Shown piece by piece: positions 41,140 to 49,753 of a DNA stretch of 64,000 bases. The DNA comes from Desulfurispora thermophila DSM 16022 (GTDB lineage: Bacteria > Bacillota > Desulfotomaculia > Desulfotomaculales > Desulfurisporaceae), in contig NZ_AQWN01000007.1 of NCBI RefSeq assembly GCF_000376385.1, positions 1 through 64,000 of the forward strand, written 5' to 3'. The notes under the pieces are model-generated. The model saw nothing but the letters and a program-made list of their open reading frames with translations, made no database searches and was not told the origin of the DNA. Position numbers and translations under genes: made by a program. Each line of letters starts with the position of its first letter. The first letter of the stretch is position 1.

Positions 41140-41470
41140 GCGGGGCGATATTTTATTAATTCCCATTCCTTTCAGTGATTTGACCTCGCATAAAAAACGC
41201 CCTGTTCTTGTACTGTCTAATGACAATTATAATGCTAGAACTCAGGATATAGTGGTTGTGGCAATTACTTCCAATCTGACAGCAAAAGATTATGTCGTTA
41301 TGCTCACCAGGAGTGACCTTGACGAGGGAGTTTTAAAAGTAGATTCCTGTATAAGAGTGGATAAAATTTATACCTTGTCCCAGAATATTGTAATCAGCAA
41401 ATTTGGTGTAGTGAAAAAGCATATTATTGATGCAGTAAGGGAAAAACTTCACGAGTTAATCTTAAAATAA
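41132..41470 (+). CDS. MazF/PemK-family mRNA interferase
   Basis: A 112-aa toxin of the MazF/PemK family, a sequence-specific RNase. The N-terminal MYKRGDILLIPIPFSDLTSH, then KRPVLVLSNDNYNARTQDIV and DSCIRVDKIYTL, carry the conserved Arg/Ser/Thr active-site region. The ATG lies inside the end of the antitoxin gene. It is one of several toxin-antitoxin modules in the window. Confidence 0.9.
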   Translation: MYKRGDILLIPIPFSDLTSHKKRPVLVLSNDNYNARTQDIVVVAITSNLTAKDYVVMLTRSDLDEGVLKVDSCIRVDKIYTLSQNIVISKFGVVKKHIIDAVREKLHELILK

Positions 41471-41599
41471 CCTGTGAAATGACACGGGTGTGCCAGCGTA
41501 CCGGGTAAATTTCAGACAATTAAAACATTTATCGCCCGGCAAAATCCCTGTTGCCAAATGTAAAACCCTGTAGTATTATTTATTTTAAATTCAAAACAA

Positions 41600-41909
41600 A
41601 CCCGATGCAGGGGTAGAGTAACCAGCAGGTGCCTTTCCCAGAGAGCCGGTGGTGGGTGCAAACCGGCAGGGCGGCTGGCGAAAGAGCTCCCCGTAGGGGG
41701 CCGGCTGAAAGCAGCAGTAGGCCGGCACGGTCACCATACCGTTACCAGGGCAGAGTGGACAGCGGGTAAAGGGTTATTTGCCCCTGTCAATAAGGGTGGC
41801 ACCGCGGGAGAACTATGCCTCTCGTCCCTGTTGCGACTAGCAGCGGGGGCGGGAGGCTTAAATTTTTTTCAGCTTCAAACAAGGCGCGCCGTTTGAGGCT
41901 GAAAACCAC
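41600..41909 (+). promoter_or_regulatory. T-box leader, probably serine-specific
   Basis: The T-box sequence AAGGGTGGCACCGCGGG is at 41792-41808, and the Stem I distal motif AGAGAGCCGGTGG is at 41640-41652. The specifier loop has AGTA on the 5' side (41617-41620) and GAA on the 3' side (41680-41682). AGC (Ser) at 41685-41687 is the best specifier reading. A GCCTCTCG...GGGAGGC terminator with T run is at 41817-41869, and a second weaker hairpin is at 41867-41905. It precedes the serine genes, so uncharged tRNA-Ser would turn them on. Confidence 0.88.
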
Positions 41910-42043
41910 CTTTGCGCCACTTGCTGTACCGTCCGGGGGTGCGGCAGGCGGGCGAGCGCTTATTCCCGCTCCATGAAGCGAGAACCTGTGAGCAGAAAAA
42001 GTAAATCTATAGTGTCAATTTTCGATAAATGGAGGTAAACCAA

Positions 42044-43186
42044 ATGCTGCCAGACAAACACTACCTGATGATTCCCGGCCCCACGCCGGTTCCCCCGGCG
42101 GTCTTCGCCGCCATGTCCCGGCCCATCATTGGCCACCGCACCGAGGACTTCGCCGCCATCCACAAGTCCATAGTGGAAAAACTGCAGGCGGTCTTCCAGA
42201 CCAAAAACGAGATTTTCGTGCTCACCAGCTCGGGCACCGGCGCCATGGAAACCGCCATTGCCAACACCGTAAGCCCGGGCGACAAAGTGCTGGCCCTGGT
42301 CACGGGTAACTTCGGCGAGCGCTTTGCCAAACTGGCCCGCATCTACGGCGGCGAAGTGGACGAAGTGAACTTCGGCTGGGGCAAAAATGTGGACATAAAC
42401 GTGGTGGCCGAAAAACTGGCCCAGAACCAGTACAAAGTGGTGCTGGCCACCCAGAACGAAACCTCCACCGGCGTGCTCAACGACATCGCCGCCATCGGGG
42501 CCCTGGTGGCCAAAACCCCCGCCCTGTTCATCGTGGACGGCATCAGCGGCGTGGGCGGCATTGAGATCAAGGTGGACGAATGGGGCATCGACCTTTTGTG
42601 CACCGGCTCGCAAAAGGGCTTCATGCTGCCCCCCGGCCTGGCCATGATCAGCGTCAGCCCCAAAGCCTGGCCGGTGATTGAGCAAAACACCTCGCCCCGC
42701 TTTTACTTCAGCCTGCCGGCGGCCAAAAAGAGTTACGAAAAGTGGAACACCGCCTACACCCCGGCCGTGACCCTGTTCATAGGCTTAAACGCCGCCCTGG
42801 AAATCATGCTGCAGGAAGGGCTGGACAACGTCTACGCCCGGCACCAGCGGCTGGCCCGGGCCACCCGCGCCGCGGTAAAGGCTCTGGGCTTAAAGCTCCT
42901 GCCCGAAGAACACTACGCCTCGCCCGTGCTCACCGCGGTCTGGGGACCGGAGGGCATCGAAGCCGACAAGCTGCGGGCCACGGCCAAGAAAGAGTTTGGC
43001 GTCACCTTTGCCGGCGGCCAGGGCATCTTGAAGGGCAAGATCTTCCGCATCGCCCACATGGGTTACGCCGACAAGATGGATGTGATTGTGGCCATCGGCG
43101 CCCTGGAAATGGCGCTGGCCCGCCTGGGCTACCCGGTGGAACTGGGTGCCGGTGTGCGCGCGGCGCAGAGCGTGCTGCTGGATTAG
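42044..43186 (+). CDS. class V aminotransferase (serine/alanine-glyoxylate type)
   Basis: A 380-aa PLP enzyme of the AGXT/PucG/serine-glyoxylate aminotransferase group. The N-terminal MIPGPTPVPPAV, the GTGAMETAIANTVSPGD loop and the PLP-lysine segment LCTGSQKGFMLPPGLA (Lys ~199) are intact. ATG at 42044 follows TGGAGG. Under a serine T-box and next to serA, it probably acts in serine biosynthesis, as similar enzymes do in organisms without standard SerC. This is inferred from context. Confidence 0.9.
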   Translation: MLPDKHYLMIPGPTPVPPAVFAAMSRPIIGHRTEDFAAIHKSIVEKLQAVFQTKNEIFVLTSSGTGAMETAIANTVSPGDKVLALVTGNFGERFAKLARIYGGEVDEVNFGWGKNVDINVVAEKLAQNQYKVVLATQNETSTGVLNDIAAIGALVAKTPALFIVDGISGVGGIEIKVDEWGIDLLCTGSQKGFMLPPGLAMISVSPKAWPVIEQNTSPRFYFSLPAAKKSYEKWNTAYTPAVTLFIGLNAALEIMLQEGLDNVYARHQRLARATRAAVKALGLKLLPEEHYASPVLTAVWGPEGIEADKLRATAKKEFGVTFAGGQGILKGKIFRIAHMGYADKMDVIVAIGALEMALARLGYPVELGAGVRAAQSVLLD

Positions 43187-43520
43187 GAGCGGTGTGTTAT
43201 CAGCGGTACCCGGTACAGTGGAGGATGTGCCAATCCTGCGTAAGTCCGTCCGGAGCGCCGGATGCAGCACCCGGCGAGGCCGCAGCGCGAAATGGAAAAA
43301 ATCATGCGCGGCAGTGTCCGCGTTCGCTCCGTATTTCGCGTCGACGGCAATATGGAGCGTCTGCAGGCTAAATTGCCAACTGGCGAGCGTTGCACATGCT
43401 CGCCGGCAATGATTCGGCCCGCCCGTGGCCGAACCGCTGGTGCTGCCCGATGCGAAGTTTGGGCGAGCGGGGAAAACATGGCCAACACTTACAGAGTAAA
43501 AACAAGGAGGCATCCCGTTC
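43187..43520 (+). other. structured leader between aminotransferase and serA
   Basis: A 334-bp gap without a convincing gene; an 88-codon frame at 43262 looks random and overlaps serA. Several GC-rich stems are visible, including GGCGAGC-N9-GCTCGCC (43382-43404) and TTCGGCC-N7-GGCCGAA (43413-43433). It matches no riboswitch class I know. The serA ribosome site AAGGAGG is at 43504-43510. Confidence 0.4.
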
Positions 43521-45104
43521 ATGTATAAAGTCCTGGTCATGGACAACGTAGCCGAAGAGGGCCTGGCGCCCCTGCGGCAGAATCCCGAAATAGAAGTGGT
43601 CATCGGCGGCAAAATGACCGAAGACGAACTGTGCGCCGCCATCGGCGAATACGACGCCATGATCGTGCGCAGCGCCACCAAAGTCACCGCCCGCGTGGTG
43701 GAAAACGCCGCCCGCCTGAAAATCGTGGGCCGGGCCGGCGTGGGCGTGGACAACATCGACCTGGCCGCCTGCACCGCCAAAGGCATCCTGGTGGTCAACG
43801 CCCCGGACGGCAACACCATCGCCGCCACCGAACACACCATCGCCATGATGCTGGCCCTGGCCCGCAACATTCCCCAGGCCGCCGGCAAAATGCGCGAAGG
43901 CATCTGGGACAAAAAAGCCTTCCTGGGCGTGGAACTGCGGGGCAAGACCCTGGGCATCCTGGGGCTGGGCCGCATCGGTTCGGCCGTGGCCAAACGGGCC
44001 CAGGCCATGGAAATGGAAGTGGTGGCCTACGACCCCTTCATCACCGAGGAAAAAGCCGCCACACTGGCCGTGCGCCTGCTGCCCCTGGAAGAAGTGCTGC
44101 AGAAGGCCGACTTCCTGACCATCCACATGCCCAAAACCAAGGAATCCTACCACCTGATCAACGACGACACCATCGCCCTGATGAAGGACGGCGTGCGCAT
44201 CATCAACTGCGCCCGGGGCGGCATCATTGACGAGGCAGCCCTCTACCGGGCCATGCAGAGCGGCAAAGTGGCCGGCGCGGCGCTGGACGTGTTTGAAAAA
44301 GAGCCCAATACCGACAGCCCGCTGCTGGCCCTGCCCAATTTCATCGCCACCCCCCACCTGGGCGCTTCCACCTGCGAGGCCCAGCTCAATGTGGCCGTGG
44401 ATGTGGCCGAGGAAATCGTGGCCGCCCTCACCGGCGGTCTGGTGAAAAACACGGTGAACATTCCCTCCATCAGCCCCAAAGCGCTGGCCGCCGTACGCCC
44501 CTACCTGGGCCTGGCGGAAAAAATGGGGCGCATGTTGGCCCAGCTGGTGGACGGCCGCCTGAAGAAGATCGAAGTGGTGTACAGCGGCGACGTGGCCAAA
44601 TGCGAAGTGGCCCCCATCACCACCGCCCTGGTCAAGGGCGTGCTGGATCCCATCCTGCAGGAAGTGGTCAACTTTGTCAACGCCTCCTTCCTGGCCAAAA
44701 ACCGCGGCATCCAGGTCTTCCAGGCCTGTGACGGCGAGGGTGAGGGCTACAGCAGCCTGATCACCGTGCGCCTGTACACCGACAAGGGGGAGAACTCCCT
44801 GGCCGGCACCCTCACCGGGCAGAACGAAGAACGCATCGTGATGATCGACGGCTACCGGGTGGATCTGGTGCCCGCGCGGCACATGCTCTACGTGCCGCAC
44901 CAGGATAAGCCGCGCATCATCGGCCCCGTGGGCACGCTGATTGGCGAGCACAGCATCAACATCGCCGCCATGCAGGTGGGCCGCAAAGAAATCGGCGGCA
45001 AAGCCGTTATGCTGCTCTCGGTGGACTGCCCCGTGCCGCCCGAAACCTTGAAAGCCATTGCCGCCATTGACGGCGTATTCAGTGTCAAAATGATCAACCT
45101 GTAA
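43521..45104 (+). CDS. serA: D-3-phosphoglycerate dehydrogenase
   Basis: A 527-aa SerA of the long type that catalyses the first step of serine synthesis. The catalytic domain has the NAD motif GLGRIGSAVAKRAQAM, the Arg in NCARGGIIDEAAL, and the His in FIATPHLGASTCEAQ. An allosteric substrate-binding domain and a C-terminal ACT domain (PRIIGPVGTLIGEHSINIAA) for serine feedback follow. ATG with AAGGAGG upstream. It lies downstream of the serine T-box, and a terminator follows. Confidence 0.96.
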   Translation: MYKVLVMDNVAEEGLAPLRQNPEIEVVIGGKMTEDELCAAIGEYDAMIVRSATKVTARVVENAARLKIVGRAGVGVDNIDLAACTAKGILVVNAPDGNTIAATEHTIAMMLALARNIPQAAGKMREGIWDKKAFLGVELRGKTLGILGLGRIGSAVAKRAQAMEMEVVAYDPFITEEKAATLAVRLLPLEEVLQKADFLTIHMPKTKESYHLINDDTIALMKDGVRIINCARGGIIDEAALYRAMQSGKVAGAALDVFEKEPNTDSPLLALPNFIATPHLGASTCEAQLNVAVDVAEEIVAALTGGLVKNTVNIPSISPKALAAVRPYLGLAEKMGRMLAQLVDGRLKKIEVVYSGDVAKCEVAPITTALVKGVLDPILQEVVNFVNASFLAKNRGIQVFQACDGEGEGYSSLITVRLYTDKGENSLAGTLTGQNEERIVMIDGYRVDLVPARHMLYVPHQDKPRIIGPVGTLIGEHSINIAAMQVGRKEIGGKAVMLLSVDCPVPPETLKAIAAIDGVFSVKMINL

Positions 45105-45111
45105 GCCAAAA

Positions 45112-45149
45112 GCCGCTCCCTGCCCGGCCCACCGGGCGGAGCGGTTTTT
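45112..45149 (+). terminator. terminator after serA
   Basis: The stem CCGCTCC/GGAGCGG encloses an inner GCCCGG.../CCGGGC stem and is followed by TTTTT. Confidence 0.87.
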
Positions 45150-45283
45150 GCTCTGGCGGCTCCCGGGCGGGGTAATGGCCGGCGGTCGTTTGGCTGAGGG
45201 CGAAGTGTAAAAGGGCCGTGGCAAGTGATATAATACAAGTAAGAAATCCTTACAAAGGGGTGCCGCAAGTGAGGGAATTGTTC

Positions 45284-45526
45284 ATGGCCCGTTTAACTAC
45301 CAAAGGGCAAATCACCATACCGGTGGAATTGCGCCGCTTTCTGGATTTGCAGGCGGGAGATTATATCATCTTTGAAAAAAAAGATTCTCGGGTGGAAGTA
45401 AAAAAAATGCCCGCGGCCGACCTGGCCAGCTTTGCCCGTCCCATTCGCCAGCGCTTTCAAGAAAGGGGCATAACGCCGCAGGATATAGAGGAGGCCATTG
45501 CCTGGGCGCGGGGCCATAAACCATGA
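45284..45526 (+). CDS. AbrB/SpoVT-type antitoxin
   Basis: An 80-aa swapped-hairpin AbrB-family protein (ARLTTKGQITIPVELRRFLD, then GDYIIFEKKDSRVEVKKM) that binds DNA and inhibits the PIN toxin encoded next. The ATG at 45284 follows GTGAGGGA. A TATAAT at about 45230 is a plausible -10. It overlaps the toxin gene by 4 nt (ATGA). Confidence 0.87.
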   Translation: MARLTTKGQITIPVELRRFLDLQAGDYIIFEKKDSRVEVKKMPAADLASFARPIRQRFQERGITPQDIEEAIAWARGHKP

Positions 45527-45930
45527 TCATCACAGTGGATACCAATGTCCTGATCTCCGCCCTGGGCTGGGATGGGGCGGAAGCGGCCGTGCTGGAACTG
45601 GTGCTGGAAGGACAGCTGACCCTGTGCATTTCTGCTCCCATACTCAGTGAGTTTTACCGCGTGGTGCAGTATCCCAAATTTGGCTTTACCGCCGCGGAGA
45701 TCGATGGTTTTATCGGCCGATTGCTGCCGGTGGTCAAGCTGGTTCAGCCACAGCACAGAATACGCGCTGTAGCAGCAGATCCCGATGATGATAAAATTAT
45801 TGAATGTGCGGTAACAGGAGGGGCGGCATACATTATTTCCGGCGATAAGCACCTCCTGGAACTCAAGGAGTATGCCGGCATCAAGATCATGCGGGCGGCC
45901 CGGTTTTTAAAAGAAGTTTTACTTATTTAA
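45523..45930 (+). CDS. PIN-domain toxin, second copy in window
   Basis: A 135-aa PIN RNase with acidic residues in TVDTNVLISALGWDG, APILSEFYRVV, ADPDDDKIIECAVTGGA and SGDKHLLEL. It is coupled to the AbrB-type antitoxin by ATGA. It is related to the PIN protein at 24765 (same putative toxin group I, DPDD and SGDxHLL motifs), although that one pairs with a Phd antitoxin. The module sits between serA and serS. Confidence 0.87.
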   Translation: MIITVDTNVLISALGWDGAEAAVLELVLEGQLTLCISAPILSEFYRVVQYPKFGFTAAEIDGFIGRLLPVVKLVQPQHRIRAVAADPDDDKIIECAVTGGAAYIISGDKHLLELKEYAGIKIMRAARFLKEVLLI

Positions 45931-45985
45931 GAAATGTATTATACTACTAAGTATACAGAATGCTACAACTTGGCGGTGATTGTAA

Positions 45986-47263
45986 TTGCTGGACATTAAA
46001 CTGGTCCGGGCCAACCCGGAAAAAGTGGAGCAGGCTCTGCAAAAGCGCGGCGCCCAGATCGGGCTGGAAGAATTTTTGCAGCTGGATGAGCAGCGACGGC
46101 AAAAGCTGGTACTGGTGGAGCAGCTGAAAAACCGGCGCAACACCGTATCCGAGGAAATCGGCCGCCTAAAGCGTGCCGGCCAGGAACCGGTGGAAATGAT
46201 GCAGGAGATGCGCCAGGTGTCCGCCCGGATCAAAGAGCTGGACGACGAACTGCGCGGCCTGGAAGAGCAACTGCATGCCCTTTTGCTCACCATTCCCAAC
46301 ATTCCCCACGAAACCGTGCCCACGGGCAAAGACGAGCACGACAACCAGGAAGTGCGCCGCTGGGGCGAAATTCCCCGGTTTTCCTTTGCTCCCCGTCCCC
46401 ACTGGGAGATCGGCGAAATGCTGGACATTCTGGACTTCGAGCGGGCCGGCAAGGTCACCGGCACGCGCTTTACCTTTTTAAAAGGCGCCGGGGCGGCCCT
46501 GGAGCGGGCCGTGTTCAACTTCATGCTGGACGTACATACCCGCCAGCACGGCTATACCGAAATTTTCCCGCCCTTTATTGTCAACGCCGCCAGCATGACG
46601 GGCACCGGCCAGCTGCCCAAATTTGCCGGCGACATGTTCAAGCTGGAGGGGCTGGACTACTACCTCATCCCCACGGCCGAAGTACCCGTCACCAACCTGT
46701 ACGCGGGCGAGATCCTGGACGCCGCCCGCCTGCCCATCTACCACTGCGCCTACAGCGCCTGCTTCCGGGCCGAGGCCGGGGCGGCCGGGCGGGACACCCG
46801 GGGCCTCATTCGCCAGCACCAGTTCAACAAGGTGGAGCTGGTCAAATTCACCCGCCCCGAGGACTCCTACGAGGAGCTGGAGCTCTTAACCCGCAACGCC
46901 GAGCGCATCCTGCAACTGCTGGAGCTGCCCTACCGGGTGGTGCTGCTGTGCACGGGCGATATGGGCTTTGCCTCGGCCAAGACCTACGACATAGAGGTGT
47001 GGCTGCCCTCCTACCAGACCTACCGGGAGATATCCTCCTGCAGCAACTTCGAGGACTTCCAGGCCCGCCGGGCCAACATCCGCTTCAAAGAGGGCAAACA
47101 AAAGCCCCGCTTTGTGCACACTTTAAACGGCTCGGGTCTGGCCGTGGGCCGCACCGTGGCCGCCATCCTGGAAAACTACCAGCAGGAGGACGGCAGTGTG
47201 CGCGTGCCCGGGGCGCTGCAGCCCTACATGGGCGGGCTGACCGAAATCCGGCCGGTGAAATAG
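45986..47263 (+). CDS. serS: seryl-tRNA synthetase
   Basis: A 425-aa class II synthetase that charges tRNA-Ser. The N-terminal long coiled-coil tRNA arm (residues ~25-105) is followed by class II motifs: motif 2 in [20 protein letters not shown] and motif 3 in [20 protein letters not shown]. The start is TTG with GGCGGTGAT upstream. It belongs to a serine group with the T-box, serA and three tRNA-Ser genes within 12 kb. No second T-box is seen just before it. Confidence 0.96.
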   Translation: MLDIKLVRANPEKVEQALQKRGAQIGLEEFLQLDEQRRQKLVLVEQLKNRRNTVSEEIGRLKRAGQEPVEMMQEMRQVSARIKELDDELRGLEEQLHALLLTIPNIPHETVPTGKDEHDNQEVRRWGEIPRFSFAPRPHWEIGEMLDILDFERAGKVTGTRFTFLKGAGAALERAVFNFMLDVHTRQHGYTEIFPPFIVNAASMTGTGQLPKFAGDMFKLEGLDYYLIPTAEVPVTNLYAGEILDAARLPIYHCAYSACFRAEAGAAGRDTRGLIRQHQFNKVELVKFTRPEDSYEELELLTRNAERILQLLELPYRVVLLCTGDMGFASAKTYDIEVWLPSYQTYREISSCSNFEDFQARRANIRFKEGKQKPRFVHTLNGSGLAVGRTVAAILENYQQEDGSVRVPGALQPYMGGLTEIRPVK

Positions 47264-47318
47264 CCCGCTGCCGGGTGCGGCGCAGGGCGTGGGCGATATA
47301 TGATCAAATAGCATAAAA

Positions 47319-47352
47319 GCCCGGGCTGACGTATAAAGCCCGGGCAATTATT
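47319..47352 (+). terminator. terminator after serS
   Basis: The perfect stem GCCCGGGC/GCCCGGGC with an 11-nt loop is followed by AATTATTATT. It may serve both directions. Confidence 0.75.
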
Positions 47353-47412
47353 ATTCAGGAGCAAATTGTGCGCAATACACCTTCGTCGGTGCCGGAATTC
47401 ACCGGGGGATGT

Positions 47413-48039
47413 TCAGGATAGCCTGTGGACATCATGCAAAAATGCCGTAAACAGAGCGGGAGCCTTTTCCAGCAACTCTTTTTGAGTGATCAGCAGGGCC
47501 TGTGCTTCCCGGTAATAAATCTGCTGCAATTTGGTCCAGCGGCGCTGTAAAATATCCAGCCTGGGCAGAAGCAAGCGGGCCTGGCTCAATAATTCGCCTT
47601 TTCTTTCCTGATAGACCGCGGCAGTATCAATAATATCCCTGGCTTTTAAAGTTTCCGTGCGAAAAAAAAGTTTTTTCAGCACGATCTCCGCCGGGGTCTC
47701 AATGTTGACTTGTTCATCCTGCAGCTCGATGCGGAAATACGGTGGGCTGGTCAGGTAAGGGGCAACAATAAAATCTATTTCCCCTGTATTTAGCTTGAGC
47801 TTGAGAAAACTGGCCGCTTCGATGTAATCGCTACTCATACCGGCCGTGGTGGGATTCAGGCGGGGTGTGAGCAGGGTGAGATACTGGGCGTCAGTAAAGA
47901 AAATATCGATATCCCGGCTCTCCCGGTGTTGCAGGAAAAGGGCCAGGGCCGTGCCACCACCAAAGGACCATTCCGAAGCTGGAATGCCCGCCTTCTCCAG
48001 TATGGTACGGGCAGTTTTCAGTAGATCCAGCCAGGTCAC
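47413..48039 (-). CDS. AbiEii-type nucleotidyltransferase toxin
   Basis: A 208-aa protein of the AbiEii/DUF1814 nucleotidyltransferase family. It has the GGGTALALFLQHRESRDIDIFF motif split around Gly and the two catalytic Asp, and ETPAEIVLKKLFFRTETLKARD later on. Family members act as toxins of type IV-like systems or abortive infection modules. It overlaps the upstream partner gene by 4 nt, the usual layout. ATG or equivalent start at 48039. Confidence 0.85.
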   Translation of the reverse strand: MTWLDLLKTARTILEKAGIPASEWSFGGGTALALFLQHRESRDIDIFFTDAQYLTLLTPRLNPTTAGMSSDYIEAASFLKLKLNTGEIDFIVAPYLTSPPYFRIELQDEQVNIETPAEIVLKKLFFRTETLKARDIIDTAAVYQERKGELLSQARLLLPRLDILQRRWTKLQQIYYREAQALLITQKELLEKAPALFTAFLHDVHRLS

Positions 48040-48323
48040 AGGAGCATCTCCTCCAGTTCCGGGCGGGGGTAAAATTCTTTAATATATTTAAGATAATAGC
48101 AGCGCATCTGGGCATCGGAAATCCCGTGCCGGTGCAGAAAGCGCTCCATGTCGGCCAGCGGCACATCGGCAAACAAATTGTGCAGCTGGGCGGCAAAACG
48201 GGGCGGGTAGGCCATCTGGCGAATCAGGGCGGCCAGTTCGGCTTCGCTTAGCCAGGCCGTTGTTTGGGCATTGATGGTGGTTTCTATGGAAGGGACGCTT
48301 TCAGTTTTCCACTGGCTTTTCAT
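48036..48323 (-). CDS. AbiEii partner protein (putative antitoxin)
   Basis: A 95-aa mostly helical protein upstream of and overlapping the AbiEii-type toxin. It contains LSEAELAALIRQMAYPPRFA, then DMERFLHRHGISDAQMRCYY. Small partners of this type often accompany AbiEii-like toxins. ATG at 48323 is chosen with AAGGGG upstream. No helix-turn-helix is evident, unlike AbiEi. Confidence 0.7.
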   Translation of the reverse strand: MKSQWKTESVPSIETTINAQTTAWLSEAELAALIRQMAYPPRFAAQLHNLFADVPLADMERFLHRHGISDAQMRCYYLKYIKEFYPRPELEEMLL

Positions 48324-48438
48324 ACAGGATAATCCCCTTGCGGATAATCTCATCTTATACACATTTTAACATTCAGAATGATTGTTGACAACCGGCCGTT
48401 CTTTTTGCTATAATTCTATGTGCCGCCGGAAAAACCAC

Positions 48439-48528
48439 GGAGGGGTGTCCGAGCGGTTTAAGGAGGCGGTCTTGAAAACCGTTGAGCCCTTGCGGGTTCC
48501 GTGGGTTCGAATCCCACTCCCTCCGCCA
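48439..48528 (+). tRNA. tRNA-Ser (anticodon TGA)
   Basis: A 90-nt class II tRNA with a long variable arm. The acceptor stem GGAGGGG/CCCTCC closes, the anticodon loop is CTTGAAA (TGA), the T-loop GGTTCGAATCC is present, and CCA is encoded. It reads UCN serine codons. Confidence 0.95.
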
Positions 48529-48541
48529 GAAAAATATTTAC

Positions 48542-48636
48542 GGAGAGCTGGCCGAGTAGGTCGAAGGCGCTCGCCTGCTAAGCGAGTAGACGGTTCTAAA
48601 GCTGTCTCGAGGGTTCGAATCCCTCGCTCTCCGCCA
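48542..48636 (+). tRNA. tRNA-Ser (anticodon GCT)
   Basis: A 95-nt class II tRNA with a long variable arm, anticodon loop CTGCTAA (GCT), T-loop GGTTCGAATCC and encoded CCA. It reads AGC/AGU codons, the same codon class as the T-box specifier proposed at 41685. It lies 13 nt after tRNA-Ser(TGA). Confidence 0.95.
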
Positions 48637-48640
48637 AATG

Positions 48641-48675
48641 AAAGGCACCTGTCGCAAAAAACGGCAGGTGCCTTT
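48641..48675 (+). terminator. terminator after the tRNA-Ser pair
   Basis: A perfect 14-bp stem AAAGGCACCTGTCG...CGGCAGGTGCCTTT with a 7-nt loop. Confidence 0.87.
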
Positions 48676-48824
48676 GCTGTTCCTTGCGCCGGAGGCCGGA
48701 CGCAACCGGTCTTTTGCATATATATACCGGGACTGTAAAAATCAAGGCGGATAAGATATAATAAAAAAAGAACATGCTGGACAGCAGTGTGCGGACCACA
48801 ATTTGCCGACACGGGGTGTAAACC

Positions 48825-49691
48825 ATGCCCGCCAGGATACTGATAGTGGAAGACGACCCCAACATTGCCGAGTTGGTTAGCATATATTTGCAAGCCGGGG
48901 GCTATGAGACCCACACTGCCACCGGCGGCCCCCAGGCGCTGGAGATGTACCGGCAGCTCAGCCCCGATTTGATCATTCTGGACCTGAACCTGCCCGGGCT
49001 GGACGGGCGGGAGGTGTGCCGGCGCATCCGCGCCGCGGGGGGAGGGCTGCCCATCATCATGCTCACCGCCCGGGACAGCCGGGAGGACAAAATCGCCGGC
49101 CTGGACGACGGGGCCGACGACTATGTGGTCAAGCCCTTCGATCCGCTGGAACTCACCGCCCGGGTGCGCGCCCGGCTGCGGCGGGCGGGTGTGCCGGCCG
49201 GTGCGGCCGGGGCAGCCGGTGCCGGTGCGGCTGTTGCGCCTGTCCTGTCCGGCTGGTGCGCCGGGACGGAAAAACCGGTTGCCGCGCATATGCCTGCCAT
49301 TCCGCCGGATAGAGAGGGTGGGAGTGCAGCTGTCACTACCAAGCCGAATGGCGAAACCCTGGCAAACGTCTTGCCTGCCGTCAATACCCAGGCCGTGGCC
49401 CGCGCCGGCGACCTGGTGGTGGATATAGCTACTTTTACCGCCACCTGCCGGGGCTGCCCTCTGGAGCTCACCCGCCGCGAACTGCAGCTACTGCACCATT
49501 TGCTCACCCACCCGGAACAGGTTTTCAGCCGCGACCAGCTGCTGGACGCGGTCTGGGGCTACGACTACGCCGGGGAAACCCGCACCGTGGACATGCACAT
49601 CCGCCGCCTGCGGGAAAAGCTGGCCCCGCACGGCGCCGATAAATATATCAAAACGGTTTACGGTGTGGGGTACAAGTTTTCCCGGCGCTAG
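48825..49691 (+). CDS. OmpR-family response regulator with long linker
   Basis: A 288-aa two-component response regulator. The receiver domain has acidic residues in LIVEDDPN, the phospho-Asp in LIILDLNLPG (~residue 52) and the Lys in DYVVKPFDP. The OmpR winged helix is C-terminal (residues ~195-288, TRTVDMHIRRLREKL). Between them lies an unusual ~70-residue Gly/Ala/Val/Pro-rich linker, so the protein is about 60 aa longer than most relatives. ATG with GGGGTG upstream. The kinase gene follows after 62 bp. Confidence 0.92.
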   Translation: MPARILIVEDDPNIAELVSIYLQAGGYETHTATGGPQALEMYRQLSPDLIILDLNLPGLDGREVCRRIRAAGGGLPIIMLTARDSREDKIAGLDDGADDYVVKPFDPLELTARVRARLRRAGVPAGAAGAAGAGAAVAPVLSGWCAGTEKPVAAHMPAIPPDREGGSAAVTTKPNGETLANVLPAVNTQAVARAGDLVVDIATFTATCRGCPLELTRRELQLLHHLLTHPEQVFSRDQLLDAVWGYDYAGETRTVDMHIRRLREKLAPHGADKYIKTVYGVGYKFSRR

Positions 49692-49753
49692 TCTTCATAC
49701 CGTGTACTCCGGGTGCCACCGTAGATTACCCGAGCTTAAGGAGGGCGAGCCCG

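Noticed and set aside
43262-43528. 88-codon frame before serA
   Set aside because: It overlaps the serA start, is Arg/Pro-rich as expected for noncoding GC-rich DNA, and has no ribosome site.
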